Positions 6,952 through 14,023 of a stretch of DNA of 16,952 nt are shown piece after piece (within the stretch, counting starts at the first letter, position 1; each line of letters begins with the position of its first letter). The position numbers were made by a program, and so were the translations under genes. The notes under the pieces are model-generated. The model was not told the DNA's origin. It ran no database searches and saw only the letters and a list, made by a program, of their open reading frames with translations. The stretch lies in contig CANGNR010000019.1 of NCBI GenBank assembly GCA_947455385.1, forward strand, positions 1 to 16,952, given 5' to 3'. Origin of the DNA: Microbacteriaceae bacterium. Lineage in GTDB: Bacteria > Actinomycetota > Actinomycetes > Actinomycetales > Microbacteriaceae.

Positions 6952-7974
6952 TTAGTCTTCGGTGATTTCGCTGGTCGACAGCGGCGATTGACCGAGGGCA
7001 ATGAGTGCGTGGTCGCGAACGATATTGCGGGCCTCTGCTGGCTCGAGCACCCGCGCTTTGCCACCGTAGCGCGCGATGAGTCGGCCCAGGTTCGGCAGGT
7101 AGCCGACACGAATCACCGCAACGAACTCACCGTTTGAGTTCTTCTTTGGCTCGCCATCCTGCTGGTATTCGCCAAGTAGCGCGTAGGCCTCGGGGGCCAC
7201 GGCAACGGTCACATCGATGTCGGTTTCACGCTCGGTGTAGGTGCGGTCGTCGAGTTCGATGACCGACTTGGCCTGCTCGCCGATCGGTTCATCCAGGATG
7301 ACGGCGTCGCGCATTCTGTCAAGGCGGAACATGCGAACGTCTTGGTTTATCAGACACCAACCGTGCACGTACCAGTAGTTTTCGCGCGGGTCTAGGCGAA
7401 TCGGGTCAATCTGACGGCGCCCCTTCTCGCCCTTCTGGTTGATGTATTCAAACTCGATGCGCTTGCCCTCGAGAATCGCCGAGCGGCACACGGATGCGTC
7501 TGCGTCGATGCGGCCGGGACGAATCACGATTGACGGCGCGCCTGAACCGATGCCCTGGCCCTTGCTCAACATTTCGAGCAGCTTGTCTATGTCTTGCTCG
7601 TTGGCGAACTCTGGCAGGGTCTTGAGGTACTGCAGGCCCATCACGATGGCGGCGGCCTCGCGTGTGTTTAGGCTCGGGGCGTCAGTCTGCGCGTTGGCTC
7701 CGTTGAGCGGGTCGAGCTCGAGGGTGATGGTGTCGCCGCCATCGAGATAGACATCCCAGTCTTCGAGGTTATAAAACGACTTGGCGCCGTATGGGTTCGT
7801 GTCTTCAGTCTTGACGATGGTCGAAATCGCCGATCGCACCAACTCTGGGCTCACCCCAAAGTGGGTGGCAACGTCGTTCACCGAGACCGGATTGTTGCGC
7901 AGCAGGTAGCCAATCAGGGCGGTCATGAAGTTGAAGCGGTCGACAGCGCTAAGGGCGTTTACGAGTTTAGGCAT
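6952..7974 (-). CDS. pafC: WYL-domain transcriptional regulator PafC
   Basis: PafC partners PafB in a heterodimer that activates the LexA-independent DNA-damage response in mycobacteria. The 340-residue protein has an N-terminal winged helix-turn-helix (about 10-80, with VNDVATHFGVSPELVRSAIS), a middle segment, a WYL domain (about 155-228, with EFEYINQKG, RRQIDPIRLD and YWYVHGWC) and a C-terminal WCX extension. The ATG lies inside the end of pafB with an eight-base overlap. Its stop is immediately followed by the ATG of the small membrane protein. The name comes from an accessory-factor link to the proteasome, but the function is transcriptional, so it need not imply that a proteasome is present. 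Confidence 0.92.
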   Translation of the reverse strand: MPKLVNALSAVDRFNFMTALIGYLLRNNPVSVNDVATHFGVSPELVRSAISTIVKTEDTNPYGAKSFYNLEDWDVYLDGGDTITLELDPLNGANAQTDAPSLNTREAAAIVMGLQYLKTLPEFANEQDIDKLLEMLSKGQGIGSGAPSIVIRPGRIDADASVCRSAILEGKRIEFEYINQKGEKGRRQIDPIRLDPRENYWYVHGWCLINQDVRMFRLDRMRDAVILDEPIGEQAKSVIELDDRTYTERETDIDVTVAVAPEAYALLGEYQQDGEPKKNSNGEFVAVIRVGYLPNLGRLIARYGGKARVLEPAEARNIVRDHALIALGQSPLSTSEITED

Positions 7975-8965
7975 GTGCGTCGACCACCTTTTCGAAGCCT
8001 TCGCGAACCGCGTCAGCGAGGGCCTTTGGGCTGATCACTCGCACGGATGCGCCGTATTCGCGAATGTCCTCGGCAAACAGATAAAGGTCGGTGAAGTTGA
8101 TGGTCAGGCGACCATCGCTGGCAACTCCTGGGCGGTCTAGCTCGTACCTAAACCAAGCCTCGCTGTCGCGATCGACTTCGAGCACCGCAACCTGCCCGGC
8201 CGTGTGTTCGTTGAGCGACTGCTCAGCGGCGGCAAGGTCGCCTGGCCCTGGGCTGACAAAATCCTGGCTGTCATCTTTGTCGTTAGTGCGAATGCGCGAG
8301 ACGATGCGCTTGAGCATGAAGTGTCGGGCTTCTGAGCGGTCGTGGTCCCAGCCGAGAACCAGCCATTGGCCTTCGAGGTTGATGAGCTGCCACGGGCTGA
8401 GGGTTCTCGTCTCGATGGCATCGGTGCCAGCTTTGCGATAGTCGAAGCTGACCACCGTTTTTTGGGCCTGCGCGGCCGAGATTGGCAAAAACGATGGCTC
8501 GTGGGTGCGGATTCTGGGGGCGTAGCCGATAAGTTCAGCCGACTCTCCCCCGGTTCCCAGAGCCTTGAGCTTGGTGATGGCGTGCTTTGCCTGGCCGCTC
8601 AGGGAGGCTAGCGCCCAAACCTGACTCGCCAGGTTCAGCAGCTTGAGCTGCGCCGACGTTAGTGAGGTTCCCTTGGGCCAAACATAGGCCTCGCGTCGAA
8701 TCACATAACGCGGATTCTCTGGCTCGGTGTTGTCGACATCGATGTTGATGCCGCAGTCACGCAGGTCGTCTTTGTCTCGGTCGAACTTCTTCTCGAGTGC
8801 CTTTTCGCTGGTGCCGCCCTCGATGGCCATCGCGTAGCCGCGAATTGAGCGGTAGAGCTCTTCTTTGGTGAGACCGCGGGCACTACTGAGCAAGACGAGC
8901 GTTAGCGCAAGAAGACGCTCCGCCGGATCGTCCTTTTCGCGAACGTACTCTGGCTCATCCCCCAT
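7967..8965 (-). CDS. pafB: WYL-domain transcriptional regulator PafB
   Basis: PafB is the partner of PafC in the DNA-damage activator PafBC. The 332-residue protein has an N-terminal winged helix (about 15-75, RLLALTLVLLSSARGLTKEELYRSI onward), a linker, a WYL domain (about 165-225, with SFDYRKAG, TLSPWQLI and QWLVLGWD) and a WCX-type C-terminal region with KALADAVREGFEKV near the end. The aromatic WYL triplet reads WLV here, a mild variation. GGGAG lies just upstream of the ATG, 14 bases after the FKBP stop. In proteasome-bearing relatives pafB follows pafA or an FKBP gene; here it follows an FKBP gene. Confidence 0.92.
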   Translation of the reverse strand: MGDEPEYVREKDDPAERLLALTLVLLSSARGLTKEELYRSIRGYAMAIEGGTSEKALEKKFDRDKDDLRDCGINIDVDNTEPENPRYVIRREAYVWPKGTSLTSAQLKLLNLASQVWALASLSGQAKHAITKLKALGTGGESAELIGYAPRIRTHEPSFLPISAAQAQKTVVSFDYRKAGTDAIETRTLSPWQLINLEGQWLVLGWDHDRSEARHFMLKRIVSRIRTNDKDDSQDFVSPGPGDLAAAEQSLNEHTAGQVAVLEVDRDSEAWFRYELDRPGVASDGRLTINFTDLYLFAEDIREYGASVRVISPKALADAVREGFEKVVDAHA

Positions 8966-8979
8966 TTGAACTCCCGTGT

Positions 8980-9981
8980 TTAGGCCTTGCCGAGTAGGTC
9001 GATAACGAACACCAAGGTCGAGTTAGGCGGAATCGCCGGGTTGTCGGCGCGGTCGCCGTATGCCTCAGAGGCAGGGATGACGGCGACGACCTGCGAACCA
9101 ACGGTCTGGCCGTCGAGTGCCTTAACCCAGCCCTTGATGAGCGAGGTGTCGTTGAGTGGGCTGCTGAATGGCTCTCGGCCTTCTTTTTGCCAGGATGAGT
9201 CGAACAGGCTTGTGTTGCCGTCCGCCCAGACCATACCCGAGTAGTGAACGATGATCTTGTCGCCCTTGTGCACGACGGGGCCGGCACCCTTGATGAGGGT
9301 TGCAACCTCGGTGGTCTTGAGCGTCGGTGCTGGAGTGTGCGGCAGCACGATGCCCGGAACGCCATCCTTGTCGGTAACCACCGCAGGAAAACCGTTCTGA
9401 GCCGGCTGGGCTTGACCGGTGGCGCGCGGAAGCGCCACGGCGCGAATGTCAAAGACGAAGATGATGGAGTCTTTGGCGCCAACGCCCAGCGAAGGAATTC
9501 CCTTGCCGGCGTGGGTTAGCAGTGCCGGCATGTAGTAGACCACGCGTGAACCCTGGTGGGCGCCAGCCAGGGCGGAGCAATAGTCTGGGCCGGCAGCCGC
9601 GGACGGCAGCAGGTGAAGAACCGCGGGAGTCGCGCCGTCGTACTTGGTGCCCTGAATCTTCTTGCCGGTGGTTGCGTTGTAGAGGGTGAAATCAACCACG
9701 ACCTCTTCGTTGCCGTGAATGACCGGGCCGGTTCCCTTGATGACCTCTGCGCTTTCAAACTTCTTCGAGTTCAGACCAGCTGGCACAGAAACCTTTGGCT
9801 CCTTGCCGAACTCGCCGGTGACCTGCACTTTCTTGGCGGTGTCGCTGGCCTTGAGTTGATCGCAGACCTGTGGCGCACTCTCGAACGCTGCGTTGAAGGC
9901 GTCGGCAGAGTTCTGTGACGCACAGGCGCTCAGGCTCAGCAGCATGGCTGCGGCGACCGCGATGGCTTTGAAGTTGCGCAA
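8980..9981 (-). CDS. Tandem FKBP-type peptidyl-prolyl isomerase lipoprotein
   Basis: The protein is predicted to be an exported lipid-anchored folding catalyst. Residues 1-20 form a lipoprotein signal peptide ending in the lipobox LSAC with C20. The second FKBP domain (about 225-333) is canonical: VHYSGMVW, LFDSSW, SLIKGWVKALDG with W285, and IPASEAYGDR, then NPAIPPNSTLVFVIDLL. The first domain (about 75-185) keeps the overall fold pattern but lacks the pocket tryptophan and the usual aromatic residues, so it is probably not catalytic. The start codon is TTG (9979-9981). An in-frame TAG 15 bases upstream excludes a longer form, and a later start would lose the signal peptide. It lies 34 bases after trmI and 14 bases before pafB. 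FKBP genes beside pafBC are common in related actinobacteria. Confidence 0.9.
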   Translation of the reverse strand: MRNFKAIAVAAAMLLSLSACASQNSADAFNAAFESAPQVCDQLKASDTAKKVQVTGEFGKEPKVSVPAGLNSKKFESAEVIKGTGPVIHGNEEVVVDFTLYNATTGKKIQGTKYDGATPAVLHLLPSAAAGPDYCSALAGAHQGSRVVYYMPALLTHAGKGIPSLGVGAKDSIIFVFDIRAVALPRATGQAQPAQNGFPAVVTDKDGVPGIVLPHTPAPTLKTTEVATLIKGAGPVVHKGDKIIVHYSGMVWADGNTSLFDSSWQKEGREPFSSPLNDTSLIKGWVKALDGQTVGSQVVAVIPASEAYGDRADNPAIPPNSTLVFVIDLLGKA

Positions 9982-10015
9982 GGTAACTACTTTCTAAATG
10001 GAGGCTGCGATTAGT

Positions 10016-11014
10016 TTATCCAGCAAAATCGTCTGAATCGGAGTTGAGCACGGCTTCTGCAGCAGCCGAAGCGTGTCGCGCCATCTTTCTGAGGCGCTTG
10101 TCGCTCGCCTGGCGCTGACCAAGGTGGTCGGGGTTCCAGATGGCGATGTCTTCGTCGGCGAATTCACCCTTGCCGGCTCGCGTCTTTAGCTTCGGAGGAA
10201 TGGCACCGGGAGCAAGTCGGCGGGCCGTGATGAGGAAGCCGGTGTGGCCGATCATGCGGTGTTCGGGCCTGACCGCGAGACCCTGTAGGTGCCATCCGCG
10301 CACTAGCGACTCGAAGGCCTCCGGCTCGGTGAAAAGCTCGCTCGAACGCAGGTCTTCGGCGAACCGCGAGAGCTGCGTCACTGTAGCCACGTAGCCGATG
10401 ATTAGCCCGCCCGGCACGAGCGCCTCGGCGCAGGCCTCGATGCACTCCCACGGCGCGAGCATGTCGAGGACGATTCGGTCGACGCTGGCCGGCTCGAGCG
10501 CTCGCGGCAGCTCGTCCTGCAGGTCGCCGATGCGAACGCTCCAGTTCTCTGGCAGTTCGCCAAAGTAGGTGGTGGCGTTCGCCTTGGCGATGTCGGCAAA
10601 CTCGGCGCGGCGCTCAAACGAGTGCAGGTGGCCCTTCTCGCCGATGGCCCGAAGCAGGTACATGCTTAGTGCGCCAGAGCCGACGCCGGCCTCGACCACG
10701 GTGGCACCGGGAAAAATGTCGGCCATCGCGAGAATCTGAGCAGAATCCTTCGGATAAATAATGGCCGCGCCGCGAGGCATCGAAAGCACAAAGTCGCTAA
10801 GAAGCGGGCGGAGAGCTAGGTACTCGACGCCACTCGCGGTCGAGATTACCGATCCGTCTGGCAAACCAATGATGTCGTCGTGCTTCACATCACCGCGGTG
10901 GGTTCCGAAGAGCCCACCCTCGGTGAGGGTGATGGTGTTCATCTTGCCCTTGGGCCCGGTCAACTGAACGCGGTCGCCTGCCCTGAATGGGCCGCTCGGC
11001 AGTTTCTTTGTCAT
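10016..11014 (-). CDS. trmI: tRNA (adenine-58-N1)-methyltransferase TrmI
   Basis: TrmI uses S-adenosylmethionine to make m1A58 in the T-loop of tRNAs and acts as a tetramer. The 332-residue product has a small N-terminal beta domain (1-75, PFRAGDRVQLTGPKGK), the linker MPRGAAIIYPKD at 79-90, motif I VVEAGVGSGALSMYLL at 107-122 for cofactor binding, E134 in the SFE element, and the catalytic-site segment RIVLDMLAPWE with D184. A C-terminal tail of about 50 residues is longer than in the mycobacterial enzyme of about 280. The open frame extends upstream to 11407, but that part is out-of-frame shadow of the HAD gene. The family start MTKKLPSG at 11014 overlaps the HAD stop as ATGA. Confidence 0.93.
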   Translation of the reverse strand: MTKKLPSGPFRAGDRVQLTGPKGKMNTITLTEGGLFGTHRGDVKHDDIIGLPDGSVISTASGVEYLALRPLLSDFVLSMPRGAAIIYPKDSAQILAMADIFPGATVVEAGVGSGALSMYLLRAIGEKGHLHSFERRAEFADIAKANATTYFGELPENWSVRIGDLQDELPRALEPASVDRIVLDMLAPWECIEACAEALVPGGLIIGYVATVTQLSRFAEDLRSSELFTEPEAFESLVRGWHLQGLAVRPEHRMIGHTGFLITARRLAPGAIPPKLKTRAGKGEFADEDIAIWNPDHLGQRQASDKRLRKMARHASAAAEAVLNSDSDDFAG

Positions 11015-11700
11015 TTGGTCTTGAACGCCTTTCGGAGTTTTCTCATGGATGCGCCTTCGAGTGTGTCCCAGACGATTCGGCCCGGTTTGCTCGGGATGTG
11101 CTGGACGTTCGGCACGGCAATTGCGCGGGTTCCAGCGGCCTCCGCGCTGGTCAAACCGGTCAGCGAGTCTTCGATGGCGATGCAGTCCCCCGGTTTTTCG
11201 CCCAGCAGGGCCGCGGCCAAAAGGTATGCCTCGGGATGCGGTTTGCCGTGTTCGACGTCGTCGCCGGCCACGATCACGTCGAAAGCATCGAAGTCGATCG
11301 CCGCAACTACCTGCTCTGCCATGCGCCGCATCGACATCGTCACGAGTGCAGTTTTCACGCCGTTTGCCCGAAGCAGGCGCAAAAGCTCTTGCGCGCCAGG
11401 CCGCCATGGAATGGCGCTGCGAAGCTGTTCGGTGACCGAGTCGGTTAGCAGCTCGATGATCTCGTGCGGCTCAAGTTCGCTGCCGAACTTCTCTTTCATG
11501 ATCTTGGTCGAGTCATAAAGGCTCATGCCCACCAGGCTCTCGCCGTCGGCAGCCGACCAGGGTGCGTTGTATTTCGCCGCGAGCATCAGCTCTGACTTCA
11601 TCCAGTAGTGCTCGGAGTCGATCAGAGTGCCGTCTAGGTCCCAGAGCACTGCCCTGGGAAGTCTCTGAGCAAACATGAAGTCGATTTTACTCCGCGGCAT
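11011..11700 (-). CDS. HAD-superfamily hydrolase, phosphoglycolate phosphatase / beta-phosphoglucomutase-like
   Basis: The 229-residue protein is a Rossmann-like HAD phosphohydrolase with a helical cap. Motif I is WDLDGTLIDSE with nucleophile D21 and acid/base D23, motif II is LVTMS around T121, motif III is K153 in GKPHPEAY, and motif IV is AIEDSLTG with E177 and D178. These suit a subfamily I sugar- or small-phosphate phosphatase; the substrate cannot be told from sequence. The ATG at 11700 is assumed; no good Shine-Dalgarno precedes it, and M9 (ATG at 11676) is an alternative closer to the first family-like residues. The stop overlaps the trmI start. It is the first gene of the long minus-strand block and is divergent from the PAC2 gene with 46 bases between. 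Confidence 0.9.
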   Translation of the reverse strand: MPRSKIDFMFAQRLPRAVLWDLDGTLIDSEHYWMKSELMLAAKYNAPWSAADGESLVGMSLYDSTKIMKEKFGSELEPHEIIELLTDSVTEQLRSAIPWRPGAQELLRLLRANGVKTALVTMSMRRMAEQVVAAIDFDAFDVIVAGDDVEHGKPHPEAYLLAAALLGEKPGDCIAIEDSLTGLTSAEAAGTRAIAVPNVQHIPSKPGRIVWDTLEGASMRKLRKAFKTK

Positions 11701-11746
11701 TTGACTTAGAGTTTTATGGTCAACATTCAGTCACCGAGGGGGTCGC
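11701..11746. promoter_or_regulatory. Divergent intergenic region between the HAD and PAC2 genes
   Basis: This 46-base gap must hold or adjoin the promoters of both directions. It contains an inverted repeat, TTGAC (11701-11705) and GTCAA (11719-11723), and GAGGGGG at 11736-11742, a clear ribosome binding site for the PAC2 gene. TTGACT and TTGACC resemble -35 boxes on either strand, but I see no acceptable -10 at 16-18 bases from them, so I do not assign promoters. Confidence 0.3.
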
Positions 11747-12658
11747 ATGACAACTCCAAAGCCCATCTTTTCTGGCCGGACCCTCGTTGTCGCTTTCGAG
11801 GGTTGGAACGACGTTGCCGAGGCCGCCAGCCTGAGCGCAAAGATCATCCGCGATCAGTTGCTCGGTGACGAAATCGAGCTAGTTGACCCAGAAGACTACT
11901 TCGACTTTCAGTACAACCGCCCGCACGTCGAGTTCGACATGGATGGAAACCGCGTGGTGAACTGGCCGACGGTCTCGGTGACCGTACCGAGCGACGAGAC
12001 GATTGAAGACGGCTCGCCGCTTGGGCGCATCTTCGTGATCAACGGCTCGGAGCCTTCGCACCGCTGGCGCACATTTGCCGCCGAACTCGTCGAGCAGATC
12101 GTCGACCTCGAGATCGAGTCGGTCTTGTTTCTAGGCGCGAACCAGTCGGATGTTCCGCACACCCGACCAATCCGGGTCGTTTCGAGCTCGCTCAACAAAG
12201 ACGGCATCGAGCAGCTTGGCGCCAGGCAGAGCACCTACGAGGGCGCTGTGGGCGCCGCGACGATTCTTGCTCAGGCGCTCGAGGATGCTGGCATTCCGTG
12301 CGTCATGCTCTGGGCGTCGATTCCGCACTACCTGCAGAGCGGACCATCGCCAAAGGCCGTGCTTGCCCTGCTCAGCGCCGCCGAGCGAATGATCGGGGTC
12401 GAATTCGACCACGGCGACCTACCCACCGAGGCCTTTGCCTGGGAGCGAAGCATCGACGAGTTGGCAGAGTCAGACGAAGAAATGGCCGCCTACATCGAGC
12501 AGCTCGAGGCCAAGTACGACAACCCAGTGCAAGAGGAGGAGCCGGCAATTGAGGCCGCCGCCCTAGAGGGTGCTGGAGATGAGTTGGCGGCTGAGTTCGA
12601 AGAGTTTCTGCGTGAAATTCAGCAAAAGCCCAAGGATGGCGACGAGCCGCAAAAGTAG
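11747..12658 (+). CDS. PAC2-family protein
   Basis: The protein belongs to the PAC2/DUF75 family, named after a eukaryotic proteasome assembly chaperone; the bacterial function is unknown. The 303 residues show the family pattern: LVVAFEGWNDVAEAAS at 12-27, an early acidic YFDF stretch, VLFLGANQSDVPHTRP near 127-142, the glycine- and alanine-rich GAVGAATIL, and CVMLWASIPHYL. The last 60 residues are very acidic and probably disordered or coiled. There is no signal peptide or membrane segment. A GAGGGGG ribosome binding site lies four bases from the ATG. The gene stands alone on the plus strand and converges on uppP with an 18-base gap. In mycobacteria a PAC2-family gene also lies near trmI and the proteasome locus, which may be only shared synteny. 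Confidence 0.88.
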   Translation: MTTPKPIFSGRTLVVAFEGWNDVAEAASLSAKIIRDQLLGDEIELVDPEDYFDFQYNRPHVEFDMDGNRVVNWPTVSVTVPSDETIEDGSPLGRIFVINGSEPSHRWRTFAAELVEQIVDLEIESVLFLGANQSDVPHTRPIRVVSSSLNKDGIEQLGARQSTYEGAVGAATILAQALEDAGIPCVMLWASIPHYLQSGPSPKAVLALLSAAERMIGVEFDHGDLPTEAFAWERSIDELAESDEEMAAYIEQLEAKYDNPVQEEEPAIEAAALEGAGDELAAEFEEFLREIQQKPKDGDEPQK

Positions 12659-12672
12659 CGTCCCTGCGCTAC
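12651..12672 (-). terminator. Intrinsic terminator for uppP
   Basis: On the minus strand GTAGCG pairs with CGCTAC (complement of 12655-12660 and 12667-12672) around a six-base loop, and TTTT follows (complement of 12651-12654). It lies directly after the uppP stop and extends into the last codons of the convergent PAC2 gene. The same stem on the plus strand lacks a T-tract, so it would work mainly for uppP. The stem is short (6 bp), so strength is uncertain. Confidence 0.6.
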
Positions 12673-12676
12673 CTGA

Positions 12677-13513
12677 CTAGTTGGTGAGCGTTCCGTTGGC
12701 CAGCAACACGAGAACGGCGACGCCGACCCCGACGCGCCAGATCACGAACGGCCAGAACGAACCCTTGGCCAGGTAGCGCAGCAGCCCGGCGATCACCGCT
12801 AGACCAACCACGAACGAGACCAGTGTGGCAACGCCAGTGGCGGCGATGACGTCTCCCCCTAGGCTGCTCAGGTTCTTGTAAGACTTTGCGAACTCGTAGA
12901 GACCGCTGGCGATGACCGCCGGGATAGCGAGCAAGAACGAATAGCGAGCCGCCGCCTTGCGAGTGTAGCCAAGCGCCAAGCCAACCGAGATGGTGCCGCC
13001 AGAGCGAGAAACACCGGGAATGACGGCGAGCGCCTGCCCGATGCCAAACCAGATTCCGTGCTTGAAGGTCAGTTCGCTGATTTCGCGCTGCTTCGAACCC
13101 ATTCGGTCGGTGATGCCGAGGATTAGGCCGAACACAATGAGCGAGATGGCGATGACCTGCAGATTGCGCAAGTCGGTCTCGATGTACTTCTGGGCGGCAA
13201 GGCCTATGACTACCACCGGCAGGCTGCCGATGATCACGAGCCAGCCGAGCCTGTAGTCGGCCGAACGGGCATCCTTGTTGAAAAGGCCGCGAAACCACGC
13301 ACCGACGATGCGCACGATGTCTTTGAAGAAGTAGATGAGGACTGCTGCCTCGGTGCCCAGCTGAATGGTCGCGATGAATGCGGTCAGCTGCTCTTTGTTG
13401 AGGCCGACGTGCAGCAGTTGCGCGGCAATCTGAACGTGCGCGGTGCTCGAAATCGGCAAAAATTCGGCAAGCCCCTGAACGACGCCAAGGACGATGGCGG
13501 TGATGAAATCCAT
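12677..13513 (-). CDS. uppP: Undecaprenyl-diphosphate phosphatase UppP (BacA)
   Basis: UppP dephosphorylates undecaprenyl diphosphate to recycle the lipid carrier for peptidoglycan and other envelope polymers; excess gives bacitracin tolerance. The 278-residue integral membrane protein shows both family signatures: QGLAEFLPISSTAH (Q13 and E17 of the (E/Q)-x3-E motif, H26) and PGVSRSGGT at 166-174 with R170. Hydrophobic segments fit about eight helices. The first motif has Q instead of the E. coli Glu, which is allowed by the consensus. The ATG lies three bases after the stop of the small acidic gene, whose terminal codons supply a GAAGAGAA ribosome binding site. The product feeds polyprenyl phosphate, also the acceptor used by the mannose synthase at 836-1546. 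Confidence 0.95.
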   Translation of the reverse strand: MDFITAIVLGVVQGLAEFLPISSTAHVQIAAQLLHVGLNKEQLTAFIATIQLGTEAAVLIYFFKDIVRIVGAWFRGLFNKDARSADYRLGWLVIIGSLPVVVIGLAAQKYIETDLRNLQVIAISLIVFGLILGITDRMGSKQREISELTFKHGIWFGIGQALAVIPGVSRSGGTISVGLALGYTRKAAARYSFLLAIPAVIASGLYEFAKSYKNLSSLGGDVIAATGVATLVSFVVGLAVIAGLLRYLAKGSFWPFVIWRVGVGVAVLVLLANGTLTN

Positions 13514-13516
13514 GAA

Positions 13517-13729
13517 TTAGTTCTCTTCGAAGTCGTCTTGAACGAACGGCAAATACTCGTTGTATTCGTCGCCGAGGGCCTCTTCGTATTCGATGAACGC
13601 CTCTTCGAGCTTGTCGTAGGCGGCCGTGACGGCCGGGTCATCGGGGTCTCGCCTGGTTGCGATGGTCTCGAAGTGGCGCTCGAGAGCTGCCACGAACTGA
13701 CTGAGTGCAAACCTAGGATCAGAAGCCAT
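13517..13729 (-). CDS. Small acidic conserved hypothetical protein
   Basis: This 70-residue protein is helical and acidic, with FVAALERHFETIATRR, DDPAVTAAYDKLEEAFIEYEEAL and an Asp/Glu-rich end. I recall similar small actinobacterial proteins of unknown function with the pattern ALERHLE...DDPAV.AAY..L..AFE.YD.AL, so it is likely conserved, but I know no role. It has no membrane segment, Cys pair or DNA-binding motif. The ATG at 13729 has only a distant purine-rich stretch (GAGGGGTAGG, ending 9 bases upstream in the minus direction). Three bases separate it from uppP, so they are co-transcribed, and its promoter must lie in the 108 bases before the divergent tRNA gene. Confidence 0.75.
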   Translation of the reverse strand: MASDPRFALSQFVAALERHFETIATRRDPDDPAVTAAYDKLEEAFIEYEEALGDEYNEYLPFVQDDFEEN

Positions 13730-13773
13730 AAGGCAAACCTACCCCTCATTCGACCCAGATGGCAGATGACACG

Positions 13774-13783
13774 GATTCGAATC
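13774..13783. other. Ten-base perfect palindrome in the uppP-operon/tRNA-Leu divergent region
   Basis: GATTCGAATC is its own reverse complement and lies 44 bases before the small acidic gene and 54 bases before tRNA-Leu. It could be an operator, but perfect 10-base palindromes also arise by chance. The rest of 13730-13837 shows no promoter I would assign on either strand. Confidence 0.25.
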
Positions 13784-13815
13784 GAGGGCGAAAAGATGGT
13801 AACGTTGTCCCTCGT

Positions 13816-13829
13816 TGCACGAAAGTGCA
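13816..13829 (+). other. GAAA-tetraloop hairpin just before tRNA-Leu
   Basis: TGCAC (13816-13820) and GTGCA (13825-13829) pair around a GAAA loop, ending eight bases before the mature tRNA 5' end. If transcribed it would be the 5' leader removed by RNase P. No T-tract follows, so it is not a terminator. Confidence 0.4.
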
Positions 13830-13837
13830 CGCACCTA

Positions 13838-13920
13838 GTCCGGGTGGCGGAATGGCAGACGCGCTAGCTTGAGGTGCTAGTCCTCGCAAGGGGGTAGGGG
13901 TTCAAGTCCCCTTTCGGACA
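13838..13920 (+). tRNA. tRNA-Leu (anticodon GAG)
   Basis: The acceptor stem pairs GTCCGGG with TTCGGAC (two G-T pairs), with discriminator base A at 13920. The anticodon stem CTAGC/GCTAG closes the loop TTGAGGT, giving anticodon GAG, which reads CUC and CUU. The T-arm is AGGGG-TTCAAGT-CCCCT, and a long variable arm (about 14 bases, TCCTCGCAAGGGGG) marks a class II leucine tRNA. Discriminator A also fits leucine. CCA is not encoded: CGT follows, so it must be added by the nucleotidyltransferase. Two hairpins follow downstream. Confidence 0.96.
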
Positions 13921-13947
13921 CGTTCGCTTGAGACAGCAAACATTGCT

Positions 13948-13963
13948 CCTGGGTTCGCCCGGG
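13948..13963 (+). other. UUCG-loop hairpin downstream of tRNA-Leu
   Basis: CCTGGG (13948-13953) pairs with CCCGGG (13958-13963) around the exceptionally stable TTCG tetraloop. Flanking GCT and AGC could extend it past one bulged C. It lacks a T-tract. It could protect or mark the 3' trailer of the tRNA precursor, or act with the terminator that follows 14 bases later. Confidence 0.5.
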
Positions 13964-13976
13964 CAGCTCTAGATCA

Positions 13977-14004
13977 CCCTCGGCCCTCCACGGCCGGGGG
14001 TTTT
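13977..14004 (+). terminator. Intrinsic terminator after tRNA-Leu
   Basis: CCCTCGGCC (13977-13985) pairs with GGCCGGGGG (13992-14000), nine pairs with one T-G, around a six-base loop, followed by TTTT. It is oriented for plus-strand transcription, so it ends the tRNA transcript. The opposite strand has no T-tract, so it is not an obvious terminator for the convergent amylosucrase gene, which stops 20 bases away. Confidence 0.85.
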
Positions 14005-14023
14005 CACTTTAACCAGGATGCGC

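Noticed and set aside
9880..9898. LexA-type box (TCGAAC and GTTGAA) in the FKBP gene
   Set aside because: The spacing is five instead of four, the second half is imperfect, and it lies within coding sequence for the signal-proximal region.
11015..11407. N-terminal extension of TrmI to a 463-residue protein
   Set aside because: The extension is the out-of-frame reading of the HAD gene, Arg- and Gly-rich without motifs. The family start MTKKLPSG at 11014 fits the ATGA overlap.
10880..11518. Plus-strand frames of 212 and 153 codons opposite the HAD gene
   Set aside because: They are complements of the HAD motifs and have no ribosome binding site or known domain.
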